In this document: positions 11,104-21,438 of the stretch, piece after piece
Position numbering within the stretch: position 1 is the stretch's first letter
Layout: every line of letters begins with the position of its first letter
Source: Hymenopus coronatus
Lineage: Eukaryota; Arthropoda; Insecta; Mantodea; Hymenopodidae
Length of the DNA: 64,000 nucleotides
Direction of reading: 5' to 3'
Assembly: GCA_030762935.1 (NCBI GenBank)
Contig: CM060896.1
Coordinates: forward strand, 8,632,501-8,696,500
Notes under the pieces: model-generated
What the model was told of the DNA's origin: nothing
What the model saw: the letters and a program-made list of their open reading frames with translations, nothing else
Databases searched by the model: none
Translations under genes and position numbers: made by a program

Positions 11104-11259
11104 CTCAAAGACGCCCAAGCAGCGACCGAGTTTGCCGCAGACCCCAGCCTCCTCCATCACCTCCCTGATGGCCGTCACGCTGGGCTCTTCCTCGGGCTCT
11201 ACGCCACCGCCAGGAACGATCCAGTGGTCCGGACTTCTGGACGATGTCACCAGCAGCAC
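11104..11259 (-). CDS. Aps/NUDT3-like: Nudix-box exon of a diphosphoinositol polyphosphate phosphohydrolase
   Basis: A 156-bp exon of 52 codons, phase 0 at both ends, read on the minus strand. It begins VLLVTSSRSPDHWIVP and ends GKLGRCLGVFE. It contains a complete Nudix signature: G, five residues, E, seven residues, then REVMEEAGV (visible as GGGVEPEEEPSVTAIREV). The WIVPGGGxEPEEEPS stretch is diagnostic of the DIPP subgroup, which removes beta-phosphates from inositol pyrophosphates and diadenosine polyphosphates in the cytosol or nucleus. The donor after GVFE is a perfect GTACGT (11103-11098). The acceptor is TTGGTGCAG before GTG, with a weak pyrimidine tract. As I recall them, the boundaries agree with the second coding exon of vertebrate NUDT3. 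The exons coding for the N-terminus and for the conserved C-terminal part are not visible, so flanking introns are long and full of transposons. A retro-copy is unlikely, given intact splice sites and exact exon limits. Confidence 0.85.
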
Positions 11260-11617
11260 CTGCACCAAGGGTACTCCAGTCATCACTGCGGCCCAACAAA
11301 CAAACAGTTAGGGGTGTCTTTTTTGTTACAGCTCAATGCGTTTCAGTGCCCGTTCCTTTATCTTAATACTATATTATAAACAAATATAGGGGGGAGGGAA
11401 CATAGCCATCGTGTAAAACGCAAAAATGTCATTCTCTTCAGAATGCAGATATCAAATCGGCAGTATTCAGGAGATTCCTGATATCGCAAGGTTTAACATG
11501 TCCTGAGGTTGTCTCTATTCTAAAACTGGGATGTGCACTGGTTCTGAGCAAGTAATCGCTAGCTGACTAAGGAATAATGTGTAGTTGTGTTGCGTCGAGG
11601 CAAGTCGGAGTGAGATG
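11260..11617. other. presumed intron of the Nudix gene; no feature
   Basis: Lies upstream of the Nudix exon in its transcription sense. No coding or repeat motif is recognised apart from a G-rich stretch near 11389-11399. Confidence 0.45.
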
Positions 11618-12826
11618 CAGTGGCGGCTGGACCTACGACTGACGAGGGAATATGGATGGATGCTTAGTTTGTGGGAAGATACTAAATAGAAGAGGAAATG
11701 TTAACCAATACCAATGTCACGCAAATGATTATGACCAATTTGGGCGAGAAGAACGAATCACAGTTGTCCAACAATTAAAGGAAGTTGTTTTGACACGATG
11801 TGAATCGGCCGTACGCCTCAGCTACAAGATTGCCTTGCAGATAGCGAGCAAATGTAAACCATTTCAATCAATTGCGGCCGTAGAGGTTTGTCCTGACCAG
11901 GTTCCAGAGTTTGTTATCAAGCACCGTTAGAAGGAAATGTGTGAGGATGTCACAAACCAGCTTGAATTTCATACTCTTCGGCAGCGGATGACAGTGCCGG
12001 TATCTCCGACACTGCCCAGCTAGCTATCTACACAAGAGGATTGTTAGCTGCAGTTCCAATGAAGGATACAACAGGATTGGGCATCTTCAAGTGTGTGGAC
12101 GAAACTATGCAAAAGATGGGTTTACCGTGGAGTAAACTCAGTTCTGTGGCAACCGATGGCACTTCTGCAATAGCAGGACGGCAGAGTGGTCTTGCAGCAC
12201 ACATTAAAGATAAAATGAAAGAGTTAATTGCTATTCATTGTATCTTGCATCAATAGAACTAATGTGCCAAAAGTGTTATTTTTTATAAAGTAATGGTTGT
12301 TAAAACAATAAACATTGTCAATTCAAAGAACTTCTAGAAGACCTAAACAGCGAAAATCACTGTCAAGTGCGATGGCTCAGCCGTGGTAACGTAACGTACT
12401 GGAGAGATGACATTAGATTGCTTAGGAAAAGCAAACAGAACCAGAGCGTGAATTTGAAAATGAAGAGTGGGTCAGTGCCTTAGCCTTCTTGACAGATATT
12501 CATTTAAATGAACTAAGCATTTATATGCAAGGAAAATATCAACTCATTACCAATCTCTATGGAAAAGTTACTGCGTTCAAATGCAAATTATTTTTATGGG
12601 AGCGTCAGCTGCTTCAAGGACACCTCACGCTTTCCTAAGTTAACTTCGGTACTCCAAATTGCAAACCAACAAACGTTTGAAACATTTGCCCAAGTGCTGA
12701 AGGACCTATTTACAGAATTTGAATCTAAATTCCAAGGTATGGAAGAACTTGAAACCGAGTGGCATATACTTGCTGCTTCATTTTCTGTTGATTATAACAC
12801 TGTGCGTGCTCAACAAAAATGGAATT
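11618..12826 (+). pseudogene. hAT-family transposase pseudogene (ZBED/GTF2IRD2-like)
   Basis: A decayed hAT transposase on the plus strand. The N-terminal piece at 11652-11930 includes KEVVLTRCESAVRLSYKIA. At 12041-12256 comes the catalytic-domain segment LSSVATDGTSAIAGRQSGLA, matching the TDGAPxMxGKxxGL block of hAT proteins and ending IAIHCILHQ (consensus HCxxHRE). Around 12375 the residues VRWLSRGN match the conserved EVRWLSRGxVL block. The piece at 12559-12826 resembles the downstream helical region. There are at least three stops or frameshifts. A hAT-like end, CAGTGGCGGCTGGACC, sits at 11618; I could not find the opposite terminus. Confidence 0.75.
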
Positions 12827-13036
12827 GAACATAGAATTGAACGATAAATTTCAGAATAAAATTAACAAAAATTTCCACAACAAATATTTCCTCGTTCACA
12901 TAGGCTCGCAGCGAGCGGTTAAAATAACTGCTGAAGTTAACCAAGTGCTGTTAAGGAAGCCAGCTTTCTGACCAGAATTTTCAATGTGTCCTCAGATTGT
13001 ATTCTACACGATCAAAGACGCCTAAAATTGATCAGT

Positions 13037-13080
<44 letters not shown>

Positions 13081-14243
13081 TTAAAATTCAGAAATGGCGA
13101 AAATAGAGAATTGGCTTGAAAGTACAATTTTGTTATTCTCTAATTATGTATTATATAATTCTTATCACAATTAATAAAATATACACCGGTACTAGTACGT
13201 TCTTGTACTTTTGAGCAACCCGACTCCAAGCGATAACAGCTCGAATAAGTAGTGGGATGCCGAGAGCGAACTTTTTTTTTCCATCTTTCAATTTGGTTTA
13301 TTCACATGCTTTACAATAAGGTAAAAATGTTACATTTTATGGAATGTCAATCTTTTTATAGGTTACATCAAATTTATGTTAGTATAATCTTCATTATTGT
13401 TATATAACATGACTGAAGATTTTGAGCTGATATTATATGAGCAGGGGTATGGTTAGGATGTGACAAAGCGACATCAGAACTCTTTCTCCAACATTAAGAG
13501 TCATTTGTTATCTTAATACTCCTCCCCATTTGCTTCTTTTAATGTGTTTCTTTCATGGCTTGATTGTTGCTATCATTTCTCATGTGCTGTGCAACTATGA
13601 ATGGAGTGTAAGTGATTTCTTCAGTATATAAATTGCTGGAATCTAGAGCTGGACTTGAATAGCTTTTCAAAATGTATCTACCAGATGCACTTGAAAAATA
13701 CCGCCTTGGGGGTAAATATGCTGTGGTTTTATTCATAGAGGGCATTTAATTGCCACTTTAGAACATCCAGAAAATACCTAATGTATGCTACATGCGTTAT
13801 AGTATCACTGTTATTTTCAGTTATCAATAATAACGAATTAGTTTCATTATTCATCGGCATTCATTTACTATGTACACTGTTTATATTCGTCGTTACACAC
13901 GATAGAGACATTTGTAATCAGCTATTGGCAACGCCGCAAGGGCAGCATAGCCAACTTTATGCGAAACCATCCGAACTGTCAAGAGCAGGATTCAGCGGCG
14001 GGGTACAGGAGCGTAGTAAAATCTGTTGCCTGTATACTCTGTAGACAGTTCAGCTTCGTGTTTCGTGTCCAAACCAGTGAGTTACTGCACAACCTGTAAG
14101 TTGAGGACTTGGCAACTGCAAGGGTTGGTCTCCAGCGGCACACCACTTTGGCAGGGGAGTGGGGCAGTGTTATCATGTTCTGAAAAATACAACAGCAAAA
14201 GCTGCAGCTCCTCGGACAAGGATACTGTGCTTTAGAAACTGAA
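12827..14243. other. no recognised gene; contains (GA)n at 13038-13076
   Basis: About 1.4 kb. There is a perfect (GA)n microsatellite at 13038-13076 and a T-run at 13271-13280. Short frames such as 13781-14044 translate mostly hydrophobic, low-complexity peptides with no motif. Nothing here is supported as a gene. Confidence 0.5.
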
Positions 14244-14831
14244 GGAGGGAGAGGGGGAGAGAGGAAGTTGATTAACAGCATAAACTGGAAAAGAACTTCA
14301 TGGCAATTCAGTCATAATTTCCCTGGCTTACGAGATCTTTTCAATGCTTCAGAATGAGAGTGAGAGAGAGAGAGGGAGAGAGGAAGTGGATCAACAGCAG
14401 AAACTGGAAAAGAACTTCATGGCAATTCAGTCATTTCCCTGCCTTACGAGAAGATCTTTTCAATGCTTCAGAATGAGAGGGAGAGAGGAAGTGGATTAAC
14501 AGCATAAGCTGGAAAAGAACTTCATGGCAATTCAGTCATCATTTCCCTGGCTTACGAGAAGATCTTTTCAATGCTTCAGAATGAGAGGGAGAGAGGAAGT
14601 GGATTAACAGCATAAGCTGGAAAAGAACTTCATGGCAATTCGGTCATCATTTCCCTGGCTTACGAGAAGATCTTTTCAATGCTTCAGAATGAGAGGGAGA
14701 GAGGAAGTGGATTAACAGCATAAACTGGAAAAGAACTTCATGGCAATTCAGTCATCATTTCCCTGGCTTACGAGAAGATCTTTTCAATGCTTCAGAATGA
14801 GAGTGAGAGAGTGAGAGAGAGAGAGAGAGAG
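14244..14831 (+). repeat. minisatellite, unit about 108 bp, about 5 copies
   Basis: The landmark GAGGAAGT recurs at 14261, 14380, 14485, 14593 and 14701, giving spacings of 119, 105, 108 and 108 bp. Each unit contains CAGCATAAACTGGAAAAGAA, CATGGCAATTCAGTCATCAT and AGATCTTTTCAATGCTTCAG, and ends in a short GA-rich tract that varies in length between units. The last three units are nearly identical, indicating recent local duplication. Confidence 0.9.
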
Positions 14832-15107
14832 AAACCTGCTCTTCACATCAGAAATACTGAAAATGTATACCACGTTTCGTACATCAATCGACTTTGAGGA
14901 ATGGCTTGCAGTCTACTTGGGATTACATCACATCTTAATAATAACTTGCAACGGGCCGACCAATCGTTCCATGTCTCCACTCAATGATTCCGTGTAGTTG
15001 ACTCCCCAACAGGCTTCTGGCTTCTAGGCACCTGCTTGTAAGCCCTAGGGGAGCGTCAGTCCTACATAAGGGAGAGGGTAAGCAGACTACGAAAAAAAAA
15101 GTAGTTT
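14832..15107. other. no recognisable feature
   Basis: Spacer between the minisatellite and a SINE. No motif seen. Confidence 0.4.
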
Positions 15108-15119
15108 TATAATTTAGTA

Positions 15120-15359
15120 ATGGAGTTTTATTTATGGGTTCTTTTTAACTGCTGTGGTTCTTACCGTCTCATTCTATGAAAGACGGCTTGATTTTGCTCA
15201 GAGGCCTGTTTATCAGGCTTGAGGTTCTTTTACGTCCGTAAATCTACGACACGGGGCCAACGGCTTTACTTCCCTTCCGAAGGAAGTCCCTCTAAAGTCC
15301 TCCGCCGGGTTTGAACCCGCGTCCTTGGGTATATGAAGTTATCATGGTAACCATTACAC
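15120..15359 (-). mobile_element. tRNA-derived SINE copy 1 (12-bp target duplication)
   Basis: Flanked by perfect 12-bp direct repeats TATAATTTAGTA at 15108-15119 and 15360-15371, so this is a genuine insertion. Reading from 15359 downward it has the tRNA-like head (TGTAATGGTTACCATGATAA, then the B-box-like GGGTTTGAACCCGCG on the plus strand), a central CTTCCTTCGGAAGG-type hairpin and the tail TTAAAAAGAACCCATAAATA. The first about 16 bp of the head are missing compared with full copies. Relative to other copies it lacks part of the segment after the central hairpin. Confidence 0.85.
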
Positions 15360-15680
15360 TATAATTTAGTATGATTCATATTTAAAGCTATTTAACACAT
15401 GTTTAAATAAAATAACTTCGCAGTAATAATTACTGCCTTTTAATAACAAATTACTCGTTGTACATAAAGGCAAACTAATAACGGTATTAATCTGAAATTT
15501 GGTAAAGGCCTATGTTTGTTAGTTAAGTACTTGTAACTTCTATGCAGAGCATAGGGCATCGTTACGATGTTTCCTTGATCGGATTTGCACTTCTAGTTTG
15601 TGAGTTCGCCGCTATACGCCATGGTGACGAACGATCGGCTCGTCACTCACAGATGACGCTGCAAGTATGAAATCAGTTAA

Positions 15681-15712
15681 AGAAGAAGAAGAAGAAGAAG
15701 AAGAAGAAGAAA
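15681..15712 (+). repeat. (GAA)n microsatellite
   Basis: About ten perfect AAG/GAA triplets followed by an A-run, immediately upstream of a SINE fragment. Confidence 0.95.
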
Positions 15713-15721
15713 AAAACTTAG

Positions 15722-15922
15722 CGGCGAAAAACATCCTTAGCATGGCTTCCTTCGGAAGGGAAGTAAAGCCGTGGGTCCCGTGTCGCAGATTTACGCACGT
15801 AAAATAACCTCAAGCCTGAAAAGAGGCCTCTGAGCAAACTTAAGCGGTCTTTCATGCCCGGTATAGAATGGGACGCTGAGAACCACAGCAGTTAAAGAGC
15901 GTCCAGAAATAAAACTCCGCTC
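15722..15922 (+). mobile_element. tRNA-derived SINE copy 2 (5' truncated)
   Basis: Starts inside the family just before ATCCTTAGCATGGCTTCC and contains the central palindrome TTCCTTCGGAAGGGAA, the AAGCGGTCTTTCATGCCC block and the tail AGTTAAAGAGCGTCCAGAAA. The tRNA-like head is absent. No clear target duplication; the GAA microsatellite lies directly upstream. Confidence 0.8.
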
Positions 15923-16455
15923 TAATAGTATTGCAAGGTATGAGTAAAAGAAGTTGCAGATGTGCAATAGGGAAATCCTTTTCTACATAATATACGATCG
16001 CAAGTGTCTAATGACAGTAACAAAAGTACCAATTCATATCACATACTGAAGTAAAGTATCCAGTTTTCTCCAAAACATAATGGCCCTCAAACGGGACCGC
16101 TCCCCCCTTACCAATAGCCAATAACATTAGCAAACAAAACTAGGGCTGAGAGGCAACGTAGTACAATCTGTTTTCTGGAGAAACTGCGTGCAACATGTTC
16201 CAACCCCACACACCCTAATGCCAGGCCGGGGCAGGGTCATCATAATCTGAACAATACTTCAACCTCCTACGTATACAGCGTGTTAATGAACTATACCGAA
16301 ATATTTTCGCAGAATATGTACATTACTTAAATAAGTTATTTGAGATAGTATGTTTATTGAAATTTTGATGTAACGGCTATACGTTTCTGAAGTGCCAGTA
16401 CGCCACGTATCGTGGCACTTCGTTAGGAATGAATAATAATAATAATAAACATTTA
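15923..16455. other. no recognisable feature
   Basis: AT-rich; contains a short inverted repeat around 16394-16424 (AGTGCCAGTACG / CGTGGCACTT) and an (AAT)n stretch at about 16434-16448. No gene seen. Confidence 0.4.
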
Positions 16456-16531
16456 CTCTATGACAGGAATCGAACTCACGACCTTTGTGATAACAGCTTC
16501 CCGCGTTACGCATTAAGCCACCAGAGCAGTT
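16456..16531 (-). repeat. tRNA-like sequence (SINE head or tRNA pseudogene)
   Basis: On the minus strand it reads CTGCTCTGGTGGCTTAATGC, then a B-box-like GAGTTCGATTCCTG, followed by a TTA-repeat. The order of A-like and B-like boxes fits a tRNA, but acceptor and T stems pair poorly, so it is probably not a functional gene. Different in sequence from the SINE family described elsewhere. Confidence 0.4.
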
Positions 16532-16861
16532 GAAAAAACGCCTCCAGAGAAGGCTACATAACTTAAGAACGTAGTTAATGCACAGTGTCGCACTGTCAAG
16601 TGATTAGTTCGAGCTGCTAAAAATCGATATTTCTATACTCGGGCAGCAGTTTAAAGACATTTTTTCCACCTGCTTTGTTTTAACACCGACCTTTCATCAC
16701 CTGATACCCACACGTTTAACGTTATGTTTATCCGGGGACCATGCATAGCCGATCTCAAATTACTTATATCAGTCGCGTGCACACTCTCGCAAATTATTTC
16801 GGTGTAGTTCATCAACACCCTGTAGATATAGTGCTAATTGACCATATCAATACATCAATAC
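16532..16861. other. no recognisable feature
   Basis: Spacer between a tRNA-like sequence and a SINE. No motif seen. Confidence 0.4.
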
Positions 16862-16870
16862 ATTCAGAAT

Positions 16871-17167
16871 GTCGACTTCCGTTGTGTAATGGTTACCATG
16901 CTGACTTCATATAGCCAAGGTCGCGGGTTCAAACCCGACTGAGGACGATGGATTTTCTCGGAAGTAAAAATCCTTAGCATGGCTTCCTTCGGAAGGGAAG
17001 TAAAGCCGTTGGTCCCGTGTCGTAGATTTACGGCACGTAAAAGAACCTCAAGCCTCATAGAGAGGCCTCTGAGCAAAATTAAGCGGTCTTTCACGCCCAA
17101 TATAGAGTGGGATGCTGAGAACCACAGCAGTTAAAGAGCGTCCATAAATAACACGCCATTTTTTTAT
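16871..17167 (+). mobile_element. tRNA-derived SINE copy 3 (full length, 9-bp target duplication)
   Basis: Direct repeats ATTCAGAAT flank it at 16862-16870 and 17168-17176. The head carries TGTGTAATGGTTACCATGCT (A-box region) and GTCGCGGGTTCAAACCCGAC (B-box and T-arm), then GAGGACGATGG, the central palindrome TTCCTTCGGAAGGGAA, the AAGCGGTCTTTCACGCCC block and a T-rich end after AATAACACGCCA. About 297 bp, the best complete plus-strand copy. Confidence 0.9.
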
Positions 17168-17421
17168 ATTCAGAATAAAACATTTCTGAACGAAACTTGA
17201 TATGAACATTTCTTTTGTTACCATAATCGTTACTTCAGAAATCATTCCGTGTCCCATTCTTACAAGAGTTCCCTGATATTTCGTTTCAATTCTTCGTTCA
17301 ATATAAACCGTTTTCCTGTTATCAGCGTGCTTTCGTGTTTTACTCTGGCCAGAAAGAAGCCAAACTTCCCGAGAACAGCTGAACCACTTATTTGGCAATT
17401 AGGTAGTGCGAGAATTAACCC

Positions 17422-18250
17422 AAAAAAATCTTGAGTTCAATTCACACCACTTTCTCTACATCTCTGCAACAAATTATTGTTAAAAAGCTTATGCCTCTAT
17501 TTACTTCATGCTAATCGAGAAAAAAATAGCAGGAATAGTCATATTACTTGCTTCCTTGTAAGTAGAAGCGAAATAAGGGAGTACCATAGGTTAAAGTGAT
17601 AGTGAAAAGCCGGTTACTATGTGATTGAAGTTCCTTTGTATGGATACGAGTTGACAATTTCCTGTATGAGAAAAGTTTAAGTTTTTCAAAGCTGAAACCA
17701 AAAACAAGAAATATCTCAAAAACCATGAACTCCACGAAAAAAAATTGCATATAACACATAAATTGTGTGTTTTAACATGCTCTACATTTTTTGTGTGGCG
17801 AGTTTTTATCCATCTCTTACGGTTTAGCATTTATGCAAAATTCCGTAAAATTCATCCAGAATAAAGTAGTCTTCACAGGCTATTCCCAGAAAATTAAAAA
17901 TATACATTTTATTTGCAAGGTAAATATCTTTAATATACGATATTTTAATCAAAATCGTTAGAGCCATTTTTGAAAACATCAAAATTTTCGAAAAAAAGTT
18001 CCATGTAAAGGGTAGTTGGGGGTGGGGGATTTTTCTCAAAATCTTCGCGTCGCATCCTTAGAAGATACTACATTTAAATACCAAGTTTGGTGTTTTATCG
18101 ACTTTTCGTTTTGAGTTATCGTGTTCAGACACACACGGACCTTTTTCTGATTTTTTTTTTGATACAGGGGACCCTAATCTCGGTATCGAATTTTTGGGTG
18201 GAGTGCAATACCTTCTCTATACACTATGTAACAGTACGTATAGAGAAAGT
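17422..18250 (+). repeat. HR repeat copy 10 (near full length)
   Basis: From AATCTTGAGTTCAATTCACA to the palindrome ATACACTATGTAACAGTACG and TAGAGAAAGT. The antisense frame at 17824-18039 and the ACAC site are present; the latter is unexpanded. Confidence 0.85.
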
Positions 18251-18531
18251 AAACAAATAAACTGACTTTGCAACACTGTGCGGCGGAAAATGGGTAGGGA
18301 GTACAAGAGGCAAGTTTAAGAGGGGAAGTGCTCGAACTGCGCATATCAGAGTATAAGGATGAAAAGCTATTTCACCGCCCGCTTTACTCAGACGTCAATA
18401 TTCTTGTTGCACGAAAGTCGAGACAAAGTTAGGAAACTCGCCGCATTCCACGACTCCCTTCAGTTCCAAACGAGCAATTAGTGACAACAGATACACTACT
18501 ACAAGACATTCACATCCTGAGCCATTCAAAC
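18251..18531. other. no recognisable feature
   Basis: Spacer between two HR copies in the same orientation; nothing recognised. Confidence 0.4.
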
Positions 18532-18707
18532 AAAACTTGATGTGTTCCATTCACATGACTTTCTCTACATCTCGGCAACAAATTATTGTTAAAAAGCTTA
18601 TGTTTCTATTTACTTCATGCTAATAGAAAAAAAAAAATAGCAGAAATGGTCTTATTACTTGCTTCCTTGTAAGTAGAACAGAAATAAGGGAGTAGCATAG
18701 GTTAAAG

Positions 18708-21219
18708 CAACGGTTCCCAACCGGTGTGCCCCGGCACCCTAAGGTGCCGTGTGATGGGCTAAGGGGTGCCGCGAGATATTGAGATAAACAAAAACAAAAA
18801 AAAAAAACAAAAAAAAAAAAAACAAACAAAAAAAAAACCTTCTACTGAAGCCTTAAGTCTTGTAAGGTCTTGAAATAAAATAAGTCATATCAATTACTCT
18901 CATGCACGGCAGATGGTGATAGTGGTCGATTCATTTCAATAATTAAGTTATACTAGTATCCCACAGATGGCATTACAGCTATACCCTGCCGAACATTCCC
19001 GAGACTACTCGCTTCCTCATGAACATTCCCGAGACTTCGACAGATGAATATATAAAAGTGAACGCCTCTTGGCGCTTTCAGTTGTCTTCCTCGCGTTGAT
19101 TCACAGTGTTTAGCTATGGATAAGTTCATTGTTAAACGTAAACGCCAGGACAGTGAAAGTGAACAGTCGGCTCCTACTGCTTGCTTTAAGAAGCCAAATC
19201 TTACAGTTTCTCCCGGACCGTCGGATTCACTACATAAAGAAGACAAACGAAAGAAAAGAACATACCAGGAGAGTTACTTAGCGTATGGATTTAAGTGGAA
19301 TAACAACGAGGAAAACCCTATCCCTGTGTGTTTAGTTTGTGGCGAAACACTTAGCAACGAGGCCATGGTACCTAGCAAACTGAAGCGGCATCTTACAACA
19401 AAGCATCCTAGTGTGTCACAGAAAAGTGTAATGTATTTTTCACATATATTAGAAGGGGAGAAGAAAACAGCTGTGCGAATGGTAAAGAGAATGACCATAG
19501 GTGATACTGCTCTTGAAGCCTCATTTAAAGTAGCAGAACTGATAGCTAAAAAAAAGAAACCTCATACTCTTGGAGAGCAAATCATTTGGCCCTGCATGCC
19601 AAGTTATAGTTTCAACAATACTTGGCGAAGGAGCAGCTAATCAAATTTCGAAAGTTCCTCTGTCCAACAACACAATCAGCCGCAGGATATCTGAAATGGC
19701 ATGCAATACCAACGAACAAGTCACGGAGAAAATAAAAACTTATAGAACATTTGCTTTGCAAGTAGATGAGAGTCTCGATATAGGTGACAAACCGCAATTC
19801 CTTGGTTTTATCAGATATATTGATGAAAAAGATATTAGTGAACAGTTTCTGTTCTGCAGACCCCTGGAGACTACAACCACAGGCCATGATATTTTCGTTT
19901 CTATTAATTCCTATCTCAATGACCATGATCTTTCATGGAAAGACTGTTGTGGTATATGTACAGATGGTGCACCATCTATGTCTGGGAAAATTAAAGGTTT
20001 TACTGCTAGAGCTCTCAATGAAAATCCATTCATTATTATAACTCGCTGTTTTTTGCATAGAGAGGCATTAGTCGGAAAAGCGTGTAATGAAGATTTTGCT
20101 GAAGTGTTTAACCAAGTTGTGAAAATGGTGAACTATATGAAGTCTCGACCTTTAAAGTGCAGAATTTTTGAACAGTTATGTCGCGCAACGGATGCAGCTC
20201 ATACCTCTTTGTTACTTCACACAGAAGTAAGGTGGTTGTCGTGGGGTCGTGTATTGAGCCGGTTTCTCGAACAAAGAACAGCTAAAAACTTTTTTTAAGG
20301 ATGAAAATCAAGACATATTTCACGAGCTCTTACTAAGTGATTCTTGGTGTTTTGAACTGTCGTATCTGGCACATATTTTTCATAAGCTGAATGAACTGAA
20401 TGTTTCGATGCAAGGTCGACATGAAACAATGATCTCCTCAACCAATAAAATGAAAGGTTTTAAAAGAAAACTTAGTTCTTGGAAGTCTGCAGTTCAAAAA
20501 GGAGATTTGTCGAACTTTCCATCTCTTCTTAATGTGGCAGGAGATAAAGATCTGGGTAAACTGAAAGACCGCATTTGTGATCACTTATCAAGACTGCAAG
20601 ATGCGTACTTTCCAACTATTTCCACTACGAATCTCGACTGGGTTGTCTCACCATTTGATTTGATTTGATTTCGTAGATAGTGCAGAGGAAATAGATTTCA
20701 CTGCTTGCGAACGAGATGAATTTATTGATCTTTGCGCCGATTCCACACTCAAAGGTAAGTTCACCATCGGTGGCTAGTTTTTGGCTTTAACGGAGAGAGG
20801 AGTACCCTAACCTAATGAAGAAAGCAATTAATGCACTTTTGCCCTTTTCAACATCCTATCTATGCGAGCAAGCCTTCTCTGCTATGGTGACAAAATGCAA
20901 AGCAAGAAATAGACTGAATAACCTTGAGGATGATTTGCGTGTTTCACTGTCAACTGTAAGACCCGACATCACATATCTGTGCTCTAAGCATCAATCACAA
21001 GTTTTACATTAATCATTAATCGAACAAAATTTATTGATGTATTTTTACTCAGTGTTTGTAGTAAAGTTTACTGTATTATGTTATGGTGTACGTTATTATA
21101 TAATATTTCATTAAATCAACATATTAAGCTTAATTTTCTTTTAATTCAAGGAAGGGTGCCCCTGGTGTTTAATGTTATTCCCATGGGTGCCGTGAACTTC
21201 AAAAGGTTGGGAAACACTG
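18708..21219 (+). mobile_element. hAT DNA transposon, 2512 bp, TIRs and 8-bp duplication
   Basis: Termini CAACGGTTCCCAACC and, inverted, CAGTGTTTCCCAACC. The flanks are GGTTAAAG at 18700-18707 and GGTTAAGT at 21220-21227; the HR consensus at this site is GGTTAAAGTGATAG, so the right copy has lost one A. Eight-bp duplications and CAGNGGTTCCCAACC-type ends are typical of hAT elements. An A-rich run lies at 18788-18836, before the coding region. Confidence 0.92.
19116..21012 (+). pseudogene. hAT transposase with BED zinc finger, nearly intact
   Basis: Frame 1 (19116-about 19580) opens MDKFIVKRKRQDSESEQS, then a BED-type zinc finger: PVCLVCGETLSNEAM, then KLKRHLTTKHPS, giving C-x2-C...H-x4-H. 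Frame 2 (to 20298) has the catalytic domain: FALQVDESLDIG (first acidic residue), CTDGAPSMSGK, the HCxxHRE-like RCFLHREAL, and EVRWLSWGRVL. The C-terminal dimerisation motif, LPFSTSYLCEQAFSAM and NNLEDDLRVSLSTVRPDI, is at 20815-21012. Breaks: a frameshift near 19580; an extra T in the T-run at 20290-20296; two extra TTGAT units around 20655-20666; and a frameshift plus stop near 20775-20800. Closest known relatives are the ZBED5/FAM200-like group. Few lesions imply recent inactivation. Confidence 0.9.
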
Positions 21220-21438
21220 GGTTAAGTAATAGTCAAAAGCTGGTTGCTATGTGACTGAAGTTCCTTTGTTTGTATGGACACGAGTTGACAAATTCCTTCC
21301 TGTATGAAATAAGTATAAGTTTTTCAAAGCTGAAACCGAAAACAAGAAATATCTCAGGTCTTGGAAGACTGTTGCAAGTTTATCGTTAATAATCCGTAAT
21401 ATTTGAGAATATTTAAGTGTTTAAGTTAATTTATTATT

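Noticed and set aside
11069..11379. Plus-strand open frames over the Nudix exon
   Set aside because: They are antisense shadows; only the minus strand gives the Nudix signature with fitting splice sites and phase.
16456..16531. A functional tRNA gene on the minus strand
   Set aside because: T-stem pairing is poor and no proper acceptor stem forms; more like a SINE or pseudogene.
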